DNA of 64,000 nt from JASHPR01 sp963833885. Its GTDB lineage: Bacteria > Actinomycetota > Actinomycetes > Streptosporangiales > Streptosporangiaceae. The translations under genes and the position numbers were made by a program. The stretch's first letter is position 1. Each line of letters begins with the position of its first letter. The stretch lies in contig CAWHZU010000014.1 in NCBI GenBank assembly GCA_963833885.1, positions 62,001 through 126,000 of the forward strand, given 5' to 3'. The notes below the pieces were generated by a model. That model made no database searches. It was given only the letters and a program-made list of their open reading frames with translations, and was not told the DNA's origin. This document shows, piece after piece, positions 51,340 through 59,549 of the stretch.

Positions 51340-52176
51340 ATGCGTGATCGCCTTCGATTTGAATGGCTCTGCCGTATTGCAGGAAGGACAAAGCCGCTCA
51401 TGCGGCTCATCGCGCTCTGTTTCGTTGCGCTCCTTACCGCCTGCTCAGCAGCGAGCTCGCCGGACGCCGCCTCGCCCCGGCCTGCGCTGCCCGTGCACGT
51501 CTCAGCAGCACAGCTGGCACAACTGCCGATGGCGACGACTTATGCGAAATTGCCCGCGGCGCCGCAGGATCCGGATCCGTTTGCGCCCGAGACAGGGACC
51601 GTGCTGCATCCCACGGTCACGCAGGCGGTCTACCTCCGCCCGGGCGGACCGCCAGTAGCGGCGCTGCCCACAACTGAGCTCAAGAGTCCGACCTGGGTCC
51701 CGGTAGTGCAGTCGCAACCTGAGTGGGACCGGATCCTGCTGCCGACCCGGCCGAACCGGTCTACCGGCTGGATCTACCTAGGCGGCGGCCGGCTGCAGAG
51801 TGCCTACAGTGCCTACCGAGTAGAGATCAACACGGCCGCTTACCGGCTGACCGTGTTTGACGCTGCCCGCAGACTAGGGTCGTGGATGGTGGCCGTCGGG
51901 GCTCGAGGCACGCCCACTCCGGCAGGGCGGACGTTCGTGCTTGCCTCGCTGGCACCCATCCATCCGACCTACAGCCCGTTGATTCTTCCGCTAGGCGCGC
52001 ACTCAGACACCCTGAGCACTTATGGTGGCGGCCCCGGCACGGTCGGTCTGCATGGCTGGCCGGATCCGGCCGTGTTCGGCCATGGTGTCAGTCACGGCTG
52101 TGTGCGAGTTCCCGCCGCCGCACTGCGGGTACTATCCCGCGTCCCGTTGGGGAGCTCTGTCGTGATCGTCAGTTAG
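51340..52176 (+). CDS. L,D-transpeptidase (YkuD domain) lipoprotein
   Basis: 278 residues. An N-terminal hydrophobic stretch (LMRLIALCFVALLTACS) ends in a lipobox-like LLTAC. The YkuD domain is at the C-terminus: YRVEINTAAYRLTVFDAARR, TPTPAGRTFVLASLAPIHPT YSP and the catalytic motif VGLHGWPDPAVFGHGVSHGC VRVP (HGx..SHGCVR; Cys about residue 256). It makes 3-3 cross-links in peptidoglycan or attaches proteins to it. GGAGG seven bases before ATG 51340 fixes the start. The product has a long, Pro-rich region before the catalytic domain. Confidence 0.88.
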   Translation: MRDRLRFEWLCRIAGRTKPLMRLIALCFVALLTACSAASSPDAASPRPALPVHVSAAQLAQLPMATTYAKLPAAPQDPDPFAPETGTVLHPTVTQAVYLRPGGPPVAALPTTELKSPTWVPVVQSQPEWDRILLPTRPNRSTGWIYLGGGRLQSAYSAYRVEINTAAYRLTVFDAARRLGSWMVAVGARGTPTPAGRTFVLASLAPIHPTYSPLILPLGAHSDTLSTYGGGPGTVGLHGWPDPAVFGHGVSHGCVRVPAAALRVLSRVPLGSSVVIVS

Positions 52177-52197
52177 CTGGGCACGACTGGCGTAGGT

Positions 52198-52975
52198 CGT
52201 CAGCTCAGCCGGCCGGCGAGGAAGTCCGCCCAGGTCCGGGAGCCGATCAGGGTGTCCGCCGACGGCCCGGGGATCAGCGCGCCGTCCCGGATCCGGCGCA
52301 GCCCGGGCAGCCACACCGGCAGCACCGGCCGCCTGCGGCCTGAGGCCCGCAGATAGCCGCGGACCAGGTCGGCGAAGCTGAGTACCTGCGGGCCGGCCAT
52401 GTCGGGCACCCGGCCGGCCGGCTCCCCAGCGTCAGCTCGGCGAGCCGGGCCGCCACCTCGCCCGCGTCGACCGGCTGCGTGGGGAAACCGGCCGGCACCG
52501 GCACCATAGGTAGCCGGGCCAGCTTCTGCGTCCCGTTCAGGATCAGGTCGTAGAACTGGGTGGCCCGCAGCGTGGTCCACGGCAGCCCGGAGTCGGTGAC
52601 GATCTGCTCCGCCTCGAGCTTGGCGCGGACGTAGCCGAACGTGACCCGGTCGGCCCCCACGATCGAGATGTACACCAGGTGCGGCTTTCCGCCGCTTGCG
52701 GTCGCCGCCGCGACCAGGTTCCTGGTCGCCTCGGCGTCGCCCTTGTTGTCGCTCGCGCAGTGCACGATCGCCGAGACCCCGTCGACTGCGGGATCGATGC
52801 CCGTTCCGGCCACCAGATCCCCGGTCACGAAGTCGACGCCGTCCGCTGCCGCCTGGGACCGCGGGCCGCGCCGGCTCAGCACTCGCACGTCACGGCCGGC
52901 GTCGCCGAGCTGCTGGACGACGAGCCGCCCGAGCGTGCCGGTGCCTCCGGTGACCAAGATCGGTGAAGTCGTGGC
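52198..52975. repeat. 778-bp direct repeat, copy 2
   Basis: Partner of 47149-47926. On the right, the match ends at GTCGTGGC; here it is followed by CTCCTCCTAGG, whereas copy 1 runs into the ctaG tail. Confidence 0.9.
52200..52975 (-). pseudogene. NmrA/SDR-type NAD(P)-binding protein, frameshifted (copy 2)
   Basis: Same gene as copy 1 with the same one-base loss in the G-run (near 52434), so the frame breaks after RLAELTLG and continues in the -1 frame as EPAGRVPDMAGPQVLSFADL and GPSADTLIGSRTWADFLAGR. Upstream a very good Shine-Dalgarno (AGGAGGAG) is followed by ACG where an ATG would start ...TTSPILVTGG; TTG 52957 is the first standard start and is too far from it. Copy 2 keeps the native-looking upstream region, so it is probably the older locus. 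Confidence 0.8.
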
Positions 52976-52991
52976 TCCTCCTAGGGTCGTG

Positions 52992-53013
52992 ATCCGTCGT
53001 CTCTATGACGGAT
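52992..53013. terminator. Small inverted repeat, possible terminator
   Basis: ATCCGTC-GTCTCTAT-GACGGAT, seven-base arms with an eight-base loop, just upstream of pseudogene copy 2 and downstream of the CDF gene (minus strand). Weak candidate for the end of the CDF transcript. Confidence 0.3.
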
Positions 53014-53099
53014 GACAACCCGCAGCCGTAACAGCCAGGCCCGCAACCCTGACGGCCGCCCCCGCGCCACGGCCGGCCACAATCCCAACCCGACGGCTG

Positions 53100-54074
53100 T
53101 CAGTGATGGTGATGTGAAACCAGGTCTGCGTGGTAGTCGATGCCTTCGCCGGGCTGCGGGTCGGCGTGCACCAGCGCCATCCGCAGGTGCGGCACGGCGT
53201 GCCGGAGCGCGTGCTCCGCGGCGACGGCCACCTGGTGTGCCTCGACCACGCTGGCACCGGCGTCGACGATCACTTCGCACTCGGCGTGCAGTTGGTGGCC
53301 GACCCAGCGCAGCCGAAGCTGGCCGATACCGAGCACGCCGGGCGTTCCGGACAATGCCTGCTCGGCCTGGTCGAGCAGGTCAGGATCGACGGCGTCCATG
53401 AGGCGGTGCCAGATCTGGACGGCGGCCTGCCGGAGCACCGCGAGGATCGCCAGCGTGATCAGCAGGCCGACGACCGGGTCGGCCCACTGCCAGCCGAGCG
53501 CGGACCCGCCGACGCCGAGCAGCACGGCGAGCGAGGCGAGGCCGTCGGTCCGGGCGTGCAGCCCGTCGGCGACCAGCGCGGCCGAGCCGATCCTGCGCCC
53601 CGCGTTAACGCGGTACCTGGCCACAAGCTCGTTGCCGGCGAACCCCACAACCGCGGCCACGGCGACGGCACCAAGCCCGGACACCCGGTGCGGGTGGGTG
53701 AGCCTGCTGGCCGCCACCCACGTGGTCGCCGCCGCCGACACGGCGATGAGCATCACGATCACGACGCCGGCCAGGTCCTCGGCCCGCCCGTACCCGTAGG
53801 TGTAGCGGCGCGTCGGCGGGCGCCTGCCGGCGACGAACGCGATCGCGAGCGGCACCACCGACAGGGCGTCGATCGCGTTGTGCAGGGTGTCGCTGAGCAG
53901 CGCCACCGAACCCGACATGGCGACGACCACGGCCTGCAGCAGCGCCGTGGCCGCCAGGATCGAGGCGGACACCCAGAGCACCCGCATGCCCTGGCCGCTC
54001 GCCTCCATGGCGGCGTCCACCTTGTCGGCGGCGTCATGCGAATGCGGGTGCAGCGCGTGCGGGATCCGGCTCAT
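53100..54074 (-). CDS. Cation diffusion facilitator (CDF) transporter, copy 1
   Basis: 324 residues. An N-terminal His/Asp-rich stretch (HALHPHSHDAADKVDAAMEA) precedes six helices. The metal sites are SVALLSDTLHNAIDALSVVP (HxxxD-type, helix II) and LVADGLHARTDGLASLAVLL (helix V). The C-terminal cytoplasmic domain is LRLRWVGHQLHAECEVIVDA and VPHLRMALVHADP. It exports Zn, Co, Fe or Mn in exchange for protons. The C-terminus of this copy ends DYHADLVSHHHH, outside the duplicated block; copy 2 has another ending. Start ATG 54074. Confidence 0.9.
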   Translation of the reverse strand: MSRIPHALHPHSHDAADKVDAAMEASGQGMRVLWVSASILAATALLQAVVVAMSGSVALLSDTLHNAIDALSVVPLAIAFVAGRRPPTRRYTYGYGRAEDLAGVVIVMLIAVSAAATTWVAASRLTHPHRVSGLGAVAVAAVVGFAGNELVARYRVNAGRRIGSAALVADGLHARTDGLASLAVLLGVGGSALGWQWADPVVGLLITLAILAVLRQAAVQIWHRLMDAVDPDLLDQAEQALSGTPGVLGIGQLRLRWVGHQLHAECEVIVDAGASVVEAHQVAVAAEHALRHAVPHLRMALVHADPQPGEGIDYHADLVSHHHH

Positions 54075-54174
54075 GGTCCCAGGGTGCCGGGAAAACCGGG
54101 TTGCAGCACCTCGACAACAGCACGCTGACCGCAACTGCAGGCGACCGCAACTGCAAGTGGCTCGCGGGTTTGGG

Positions 54175-54750
54175 TCAGCCGCGGCTGCGGGCGCGCAGGT
54201 GAGCGCGTTCGCCCTGCCGTCCGAACAGGGTCAGCAGCTCGACCGGGCCGTCGGTGGCGCTGCTGAACCAGTGCGGGACCCGGGTGTCGAACTCGGCGGC
54301 CTCACCCGGGTGCAGCACGAGATCCTGATCGCCGAGCACCAGCCGGAGCTGCCCGTCCAGCACGTACATCCACTCGTAGCCCTCGTGGACCCGCGGGTCG
54401 GGCTCGGATCCGCGGTGCGGGAGGATCAGCTTGTAGGCCTGCACGCCGCCAGTGCGCTTGGTGAGCGGTATCAGCGTCTCGTCGCCGCGGTGCACCGGGC
54501 GCATGTGCACGCGCGGATCGCCGGTCGCCGGCGCGCCGACCAGCTCATCGATCTGCACGCCGTGCGCCCTGGCCAGCGGCAGCAACAGCTCCAGCGTCGG
54601 ACGGCGCTGCCCGCTCTCCAGGCGGGACAGCGTGCTCACCGAGATCCCGGTCGCCTCGGCCAGCGCGGCCAGCGTGGTGTCGCGCTGCCGCCGCAGCGCC
54701 CGCAGCCTCGGGCCGACCGCACTCAGCACGGCGTCGAGGTCATCGTCCAT
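54175..54750 (-). CDS. XRE-cupin transcriptional regulator, copy 1
   Basis: 191 residues. An N-terminal HTH (LRALRRQRDTTLAALAEATG ISVSTLSRLESGQRRPTLEL LLPLARAHGVQIDEL) is followed by a C-terminal cupin (GGVQAYKLILPHRGSEPDPR VHEGYEWMYVLDGQLRLVLG DQDLVLHPGEAAEFDTRVPH WF). It diverges from the methyltransferase at 54817 across 66 bases that contain the palindrome TTGCC-ATACC-GGCAA. It likely represses that gene. Identical in copy 2. Confidence 0.9.
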   Translation of the reverse strand: MDDDLDAVLSAVGPRLRALRRQRDTTLAALAEATGISVSTLSRLESGQRRPTLELLLPLARAHGVQIDELVGAPATGDPRVHMRPVHRGDETLIPLTKRTGGVQAYKLILPHRGSEPDPRVHEGYEWMYVLDGQLRLVLGDQDLVLHPGEAAEFDTRVPHWFSSATDGPVELLTLFGRQGERAHLRARSRG

Positions 54751-54759
54751 GCCGTCAGT

Positions 54760-54774
54760 TTGCCATACCGGCAA
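54760..54774. promoter_or_regulatory. Candidate operator of the XRE-cupin regulator, copy 1
   Basis: TTGCC-ATACC-GGCAA, a perfect five-base inverted repeat in the 66-base divergent region between the regulator and methyltransferase genes. Duplicated at 58812-58826. Confidence 0.45.
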
Positions 54775-54816
54775 GATAGCTTGCGAATCTGGCCAGCTCG
54801 GCGGCAAGGTCCTGCC

Positions 54817-55488
54817 ATGAGCCATGGACATGATCACCCGCACGGCCACACCGCCGAGTTCGACCCCGACGACCGCAATCATTTCACCCAGGAGTTCTGG
54901 GATGAGCGCTACCGCTCGGCCGACCGGCTGTGGAGCGGGCAGCCGAATCCGCAGCTCGTCGCCCAGATAGCGGGCCTGCCGCCCGGCGACGCCCTCGACG
55001 CCGGCAGCGGCGAGGGCGCCGACGCCATCTGGCTGGCGTCCCGCGGGTGGGCCGTCACCGCGGTCGACGTGTCCGCCGTGGCACTGGACCGGGCCGCCGC
55101 CCACGCCGCGGCCGAGGGGGTACACGTCAACTGGCAGCGCGAGGACCTGCTCACCTGGGATCCGGGGCCCGGCCGGTTTGACCTGGTGATGGCGCAGTTC
55201 ATGCATCTGCCGAACCCCGAGCTGCAATCGCTGCACGCCCGGCTGGCCGCGGCCGTGCGCCCGGGCGGCACGCTGCTGATCGTCGCCCACCACCCCGACG
55301 ACCTGCGCGTGAACGTCGGCCGGACCGGGCACGTGGCCCTGTTCCCGTCCGCCGAGCAGCTCGCCGCCACGCTCGATCCCGGATCCTGGGAGATCGTCGT
55401 CGCCGACGCCGTCGGCCAGGCGACCGACCTGGACGGCCAGCCCGTGACGCTCAGGGACACGGTCCTGCGGGCGGCCCGCCGCCGCTAG
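54817..55488 (+). CDS. Class I SAM-dependent methyltransferase, copy 1
   Basis: 223 residues. It starts MSHGHDHPHGHTAEFDPDDR NHFTQEFWDERYRSADRLWS, with a His-rich N-terminus that could bind metal. SAM motif I is GDALDAGSGEGADAIWLASR G, then VTAVDVSAVALDRAAAHA, and LVMAQFMHLPNPELQ. The His-rich start and the neighbouring CDF transporter suggest a link with metals (tellurite/thiopurine-type methyltransferases are similar), but the substrate is unknown. It diverges from the XRE-cupin gene. Copy 2 differs by His-to-Asp at residue 11 and Ala-to-Asp in LHARLAAA. Confidence 0.85.
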   Translation: MSHGHDHPHGHTAEFDPDDRNHFTQEFWDERYRSADRLWSGQPNPQLVAQIAGLPPGDALDAGSGEGADAIWLASRGWAVTAVDVSAVALDRAAAHAAAEGVHVNWQREDLLTWDPGPGRFDLVMAQFMHLPNPELQSLHARLAAAVRPGGTLLIVAHHPDDLRVNVGRTGHVALFPSAEQLAATLDPGSWEIVVADAVGQATDLDGQPVTLRDTVLRAARRR

Positions 55489-55497
55489 AGTCGGCGC

Positions 55498-56027
55498 GTG
55501 CCCGACGACCCGCGCGCGCTCGACGCCCTGCTCGAGGACCGCGGCGGCGGCTGGCGGAGCGCGTTCTTCACGGACCGCGCCAAAGACAGTGCCAGCCCGT
55601 GCCCGTTCCTGGTGGACTGGCCCGACGAAAGCCTTGTCGCATGGTTCAGGGCCTGCTCGCCCCCGGGCGTGTGCTCGAACTCGGTTGCGGAAATGGCCGG
55701 AACGCGGTCCACCTGGCCAGCCTGGGATGCACCGTCGATGCCGTCGACTTCTCGGAACGGGCCGTCGAGTTGACGCAGCAGCGAGCGAGATCGGCCGGGG
55801 CCGCGGTGACCGTCCAGTGCTGCTCGATCTTTGACGCGACGTTCTCGGACGGGAGCTACGACCTGGTCTACGACTCCGGCTGCTTCTCAGAAGACCGCCT
55901 GCGCGCCCTGTGGGATGAGGCTCCGTTCCGCGTGCGCGAACTCCGGCAGATGCGCGAGACGGACGGAAAGGACCCGTGTTTCGGCCAGGGCTTCCTCTGG
56001 GTGCTGCTGGCCGGCAAGCGCCGATAG
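55498..56027 (+). pseudogene. Second SAM-dependent methyltransferase, decayed (copy 1)
   Basis: Starts at GTG 55498 (VPDDPRALDALLEDRGGGWR) and runs to ESLVAWF; then a four-base loss shifts the frame. Copy 2 reads GTTCAGTCAGGG here and copy 1 GTTCAGGG, losing one of two TCAG units. The rest, QGLLAPGRVLELGCGNGRNA VHLASLGCTVDAVDFSERA and SEDRLRALWDEAPFRVRELR QMRE, is in another frame. Family members have about 60 more residues between DSGCF and the SEDRLRALW segment, so an internal in-frame deletion is likely in both copies. A broken gene nine bases after an intact methyltransferase. Confidence 0.8.
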
Positions 56028-56082
56028 CCTTCAGCTGCAGACCCCGTCGTGGGGGGTGAGAACTAACCAGTGGAGGTGCCAG

Positions 56083-56574
56083 ATGGCCGAGCTCCCACCG
56101 CGCCCAGAGGGAATTGCGCTGGCTCACTTCATCGTCTCGGACGATGTCGAGCGCTCCCGGCGCTTCTACACCGAAGTACTCGGCGGCAGGGTGATCTTTT
56201 CCGGCCCCGGAGGGCTGACCTATGTCGCGCTGGCCAACACCTGGATCATCATCAATGTCGGCGGAGGCCCGACCGACGACAAGCCAACGGTCGCCCTGGA
56301 GACGCCGCGCGATCTTGACCGCGTCAGCAGCTTCCTTAACATCCGGGTTAAAGACATCGCCACCGTGTACGCCGATTGGAGCGCCCGGGGTGCTCAGTTC
56401 CTGACGCCGCCGAAGCAGCACCAGTACGAGATCCGCTGCTACATCCGCGATCCCGACGGTCATCTGATCGAGGTGGGGCAGACCACGGACCCAAACGGTG
56501 ACTGGTCGCCCGCTCACTGGCCATCGAGTACGTCCGCCGAGGAGTCCGGGGCGGTCACCGAGCTTCCGTCATGA
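56083..56574 (+). CDS. VOC-family protein, copy 1
   Basis: 163 residues, one glyoxalase/VOC module: GIALAHFIVSDDVERSRRFY TEVLGGRVIFSGPGGL, LANTWIIINVGGGPTDDKPT VALETP and YEIRCYIRDPDGHLIEVGQT. The His in LAHFIV and Glu in HLIEVGQ are the usual ligands. A GGAGG site fixes ATG 56083. It overlaps the reductase gene by four bases (ATGA). The substrate is unknown. Copy 2 appears identical. Confidence 0.85.
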   Translation: MAELPPRPEGIALAHFIVSDDVERSRRFYTEVLGGRVIFSGPGGLTYVALANTWIIINVGGGPTDDKPTVALETPRDLDRVSSFLNIRVKDIATVYADWSARGAQFLTPPKQHQYEIRCYIRDPDGHLIEVGQTTDPNGDWSPAHWPSSTSAEESGAVTELPS

Positions 56575-57188
56575 CCACCGCGATCATCGGCACTGGAGGG
56601 CTCGGATCGGCCATCGCCCGCGTGCTCGCCTCAGGCGGCGAGTCCCTGCGGCTCTCGAGCGCCGACAACGAGTCGGCACGAACGCTGGCTGCAAAGGTCG
56701 GCGGGGCTGCGGTCGCTGCCGCCGACAACCGCGACGCGTTGCAGGGCGCCGATGCCGTCGTCCTCGCGCTTCGGTTTACCGTGCTGAAGAGCGTCATCGA
56801 CGAGATCGCCGACGCGCTAACCGGCAAGCTCGTGGTCGTTCCGAGCAACCCGGTAACTCTCGACGCACAAGGCAACGTCCGACGTGTCCTGCCGGAAGGG
56901 CAGACCTCCGGAGAGGCTGTAGCCGGGTGGCTGCCGGCCGGGGCGCGCTTGGCCATGGCGTTTGGAAGCATGTCGGCCAATATCTTCGAGTCCTCCAGCA
57001 ACCGGTCGCCGGAGCCGGCGGCCCTCTTCTACGCGGCCGACGACGACCGTGCTGGCGAGGAAGTCGAGCGGCTGATCCGGACGGCCGGCTTCGAGCCGGT
57101 GAAGGCCGGCGGGATCGAGCAGTCGAGCCGGCTCGAGGTGGGCGGCGACCTTCACGATCTCGTAGTCAGCCCTGCGGAGGCGTGGTAG
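56571..57188 (+). CDS. NADP-binding reductase (F420-dependent NADP oxidoreductase-like), copy 1, truncated end
   Basis: 205 residues as read. TTAIIGTGGLGSAIARVLAS GGE is a Rossmann GxGxxG; ADAVVLALRFTVLKSVIDEI ADALTGKLVVVPSNPVT and AMAFGSMSANIFESSSNRSP match the NADP oxidoreductase coenzyme-F420-dependent family. The final residues VSPAEAW are produced by the tandem junction; copy 2 ends VSPAEARSLIGAA, the more natural end. The loss is small, so it may still work. Confidence 0.78.
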   Translation: MTTAIIGTGGLGSAIARVLASGGESLRLSSADNESARTLAAKVGGAAVAAADNRDALQGADAVVLALRFTVLKSVIDEIADALTGKLVVVPSNPVTLDAQGNVRRVLPEGQTSGEAVAGWLPAGARLAMAFGSMSANIFESSSNRSPEPAALFYAADDDRAGEEVERLIRTAGFEPVKAGGIEQSSRLEVGGDLHDLVVSPAEAW

Positions 57189-58126
57189 TCGATGCCTTCG
57201 CCGGGCTGCGGGTCGGCGTGCACCAGCGCCATCCGCAGGTGCGGCACGGCGTGCCGGAGCGCGTGCTCCGCGGCGACGGCCACCTGGTGTGCCTCGACCA
57301 CGCTGGCACCGGCGTCGACGATCACTTCGCACTCGGCGTGCAGTTGGTGGCCGACCCAGCGCAGCCGAAGCTGGCCGATACCGAGCACGCCGGGCGTTCC
57401 GGACAATGCCTGCTCGGCCTGGTCGAGCAGGTCAGGATCGACGGCGTCCATGAGGCGGTGCCAGATCTGGACGGCGGCCTGCCGGAGCACCGCGAGGATC
57501 GCCAGCGTGATCAGCAGGCCGACGACCGGGTCGGCCCACTGCCAGCCGAGCGCGGACCCGCCGACGCCGAGCAGCACGGCGAGCGAGGCGAGGCCGTCGG
57601 TCCGGGCGTGCAGCCCGTCGGCGACCAGCGCGGCCGAGCCGATCCTGCGCCCCGCGTTAACGCGGTACCTGGCCACAAGCTCGTTGCCGGCGAACCCCAC
57701 AACCGCGGCCACGGCGACGGCACCAAGCCCGGACACCCGGTGCGGGTGGGTGAGCCTGCTGGCCGCCACCCACGTGGTCGCCGCCGCCGACACGGCGATG
57801 AGCATCACGATCACGACGCCGGCCAGGTCCTCGGCCCGCCCGTACCCGTAGGTGTAGCGGCGCGTCGGCGGGCGCCTGCCGGCGACGAACGCGATCGCGA
57901 GCGGCACCACCGACAGGGCGTCGATCGCGTTGTGCAGGGTGTCGCTGAGCAGCGCCACCGAACCCGACATGGCGACGACCACGGCCTGCAGCAGCGCCGT
58001 GGCCGCCAGGATCGAGGCGGACACCCAGAGCACCCGCATGCCCTGGCCGCTCGCCTCCATGGCGGCGTCCACCTTGTCGGCGGCGTCATGCGAATGCGGG
58101 TGCAGCGCGTGCGGGATCCGGCTCAT
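57152..58126 (-). CDS. Cation diffusion facilitator transporter, copy 2 (altered C-terminus)
   Basis: 324 residues, identical to copy 1 through GIDYHA, then ending SAGLTTRS instead of DLVSHHHH because the tandem junction at 57183 fuses it to the 3' end of the copy-1 reductase region. The loss of the terminal His run could change metal sensing. It overlaps the convergent reductase gene by 37 bases. Confidence 0.85.
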   Translation of the reverse strand: MSRIPHALHPHSHDAADKVDAAMEASGQGMRVLWVSASILAATALLQAVVVAMSGSVALLSDTLHNAIDALSVVPLAIAFVAGRRPPTRRYTYGYGRAEDLAGVVIVMLIAVSAAATTWVAASRLTHPHRVSGLGAVAVAAVVGFAGNELVARYRVNAGRRIGSAALVADGLHARTDGLASLAVLLGVGGSALGWQWADPVVGLLITLAILAVLRQAAVQIWHRLMDAVDPDLLDQAEQALSGTPGVLGIGQLRLRWVGHQLHAECEVIVDAGASVVEAHQVAVAAEHALRHAVPHLRMALVHADPQPGEGIDYHASAGLTTRS

Positions 58127-58226
58127 GGTCCCAGGGTGCCGGGAAAACCGGGTTGCAGCACCTCGACAACAGCACGCTGACCGCAACTGCAGGCGACCGC
58201 AACTGCAAGTGGCTCGCGGGTTTGGG

Positions 58227-58802
58227 TCAGCCGCGGCTGCGGGCGCGCAGGTGAGCGCGTTCGCCCTGCCGTCCGAACAGGGTCAGCAGCTCGACCGGGC
58301 CGTCGGTGGCGCTGCTGAACCAGTGCGGGACCCGGGTGTCGAACTCGGCGGCCTCACCCGGGTGCAGCACGAGATCCTGATCGCCGAGCACCAGCCGGAG
58401 CTGCCCGTCCAGCACGTACATCCACTCGTAGCCCTCGTGGACCCGCGGGTCGGGCTCGGATCCGCGGTGCGGGAGGATCAGCTTGTAGGCCTGCACGCCG
58501 CCAGTGCGCTTGGTGAGCGGTATCAGCGTCTCGTCGCCGCGGTGCACCGGGCGCATGTGCACGCGCGGATCGCCGGTCGCCGGCGCGCCGACCAGCTCAT
58601 CGATCTGCACGCCGTGCGCCCTGGCCAGCGGCAGCAACAGCTCCAGCGTCGGACGGCGCTGCCCGCTCTCCAGGCGGGACAGCGTGCTCACCGAGATCCC
58701 GGTCGCCTCGGCCAGCGCGGCCAGCGTGGTGTCGCGCTGCCGCCGCAGCGCCCGCAGCCTCGGGCCGACCGCACTCAGCACGGCGTCGAGGTCATCGTCC
58801 AT
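58227..58802 (-). CDS. XRE-cupin transcriptional regulator, copy 2
   Basis: 191 residues, no difference from copy 1 that I can see. It keeps its own divergent region and operator candidate, so both copies may regulate both methyltransferase promoters. Confidence 0.9.
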   Translation of the reverse strand: MDDDLDAVLSAVGPRLRALRRQRDTTLAALAEATGISVSTLSRLESGQRRPTLELLLPLARAHGVQIDELVGAPATGDPRVHMRPVHRGDETLIPLTKRTGGVQAYKLILPHRGSEPDPRVHEGYEWMYVLDGQLRLVLGDQDLVLHPGEAAEFDTRVPHWFSSATDGPVELLTLFGRQGERAHLRARSRG

Positions 58803-58811
58803 GCCGTCAGT

Positions 58812-58826
58812 TTGCCATACCGGCAA
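58812..58826. promoter_or_regulatory. Candidate operator of the XRE-cupin regulator, copy 2
   Basis: Same TTGCC-ATACC-GGCAA palindrome as at 54760. Confidence 0.45.
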
Positions 58827-58868
58827 GATAGCTTGCGAATCTGGCCAGCTCGGCGGCAAGGTCCTGCC

Positions 58869-59540
58869 ATGAGCCACGGACATGATCACCCGCACGGCGA
58901 CACCGCCGAGTTCGACCCCGACGACCGCAATCATTTCACCCAGGAGTTCTGGGATGAGCGCTACCGCTCGGCCGACCGGCTGTGGAGCGGGCAGCCGAAT
59001 CCGCAGCTCGTCGCCCAGATAGCGGGCCTGCCGCCCGGCGACGCCCTCGACGCCGGCAGCGGCGAGGGCGCCGACGCCATCTGGCTGGCGTCCCGCGGGT
59101 GGGCCGTCACCGCGGTCGACGTGTCCGCCGTGGCACTGGACCGGGCCGCCGCCCACGCCGCGGCCGAGGGGGTACACGTCAACTGGCAGCGCGAGGACCT
59201 GCTCACCTGGGATCCGGGGCCCGGCCGGTTTGACCTGGTGATGGCGCAGTTCATGCATCTGCCGAACCCCGAGCTGCAATCGCTGCACGACCGGCTGGCC
59301 GCGGCCGTGCGCCCGGGCGGCACGCTGCTGATCGTCGCCCACCACCCCGACGACCTGCGCGTGAACGTCGGCCGGACCGGGCACGTGGCCCTGTTCCCGT
59401 CCGCCGAGCAGCTCGCCGCCACGCTCGATCCCGGATCCTGGGAGATCGTCGTCGCCGACGCCGTCGGCCAGGCGACCGACCTGGACGGCCAGCCCGTGAC
59501 GCTCAGGGACACGGTCCTGCGGGCGGCCCGCCGCCGCTAG
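58869..59540 (+). CDS. Class I SAM-dependent methyltransferase, copy 2
   Basis: 223 residues. It differs from copy 1 at two residues: HGDTAEF instead of HGHTAEF in the His-rich N-terminus, and LHDRLAAA instead of LHARLAAA. SAM-binding motifs are intact. Same divergent arrangement as copy 1. Confidence 0.85.
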   Translation: MSHGHDHPHGDTAEFDPDDRNHFTQEFWDERYRSADRLWSGQPNPQLVAQIAGLPPGDALDAGSGEGADAIWLASRGWAVTAVDVSAVALDRAAAHAAAEGVHVNWQREDLLTWDPGPGRFDLVMAQFMHLPNPELQSLHDRLAAAVRPGGTLLIVAHHPDDLRVNVGRTGHVALFPSAEQLAATLDPGSWEIVVADAVGQATDLDGQPVTLRDTVLRAARRR

Positions 59541-59549
59541 AGTCGGCGC

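Larger units (their letters stand above)
53131..57182. repeat. 4,052-bp tandem duplication, copy 1
   Basis: Contains most of the CDF gene, the XRE-cupin gene, the methyltransferase, the decaying methyltransferase, the VOC gene and the NADP-binding reductase minus its last codons. It is followed directly by copy 2 at 57183. Offset is 4,052 bases up to the decaying methyltransferase and 4,055 beyond it, as the indels there sum to +3. Confidence 0.95.

Noticed and set aside
53012..53401. 129-codon plus-strand ORF over the CDF 3' end
   Set aside because: Arg/Ala-rich shadow of the CDF gene with no ribosome-binding site.
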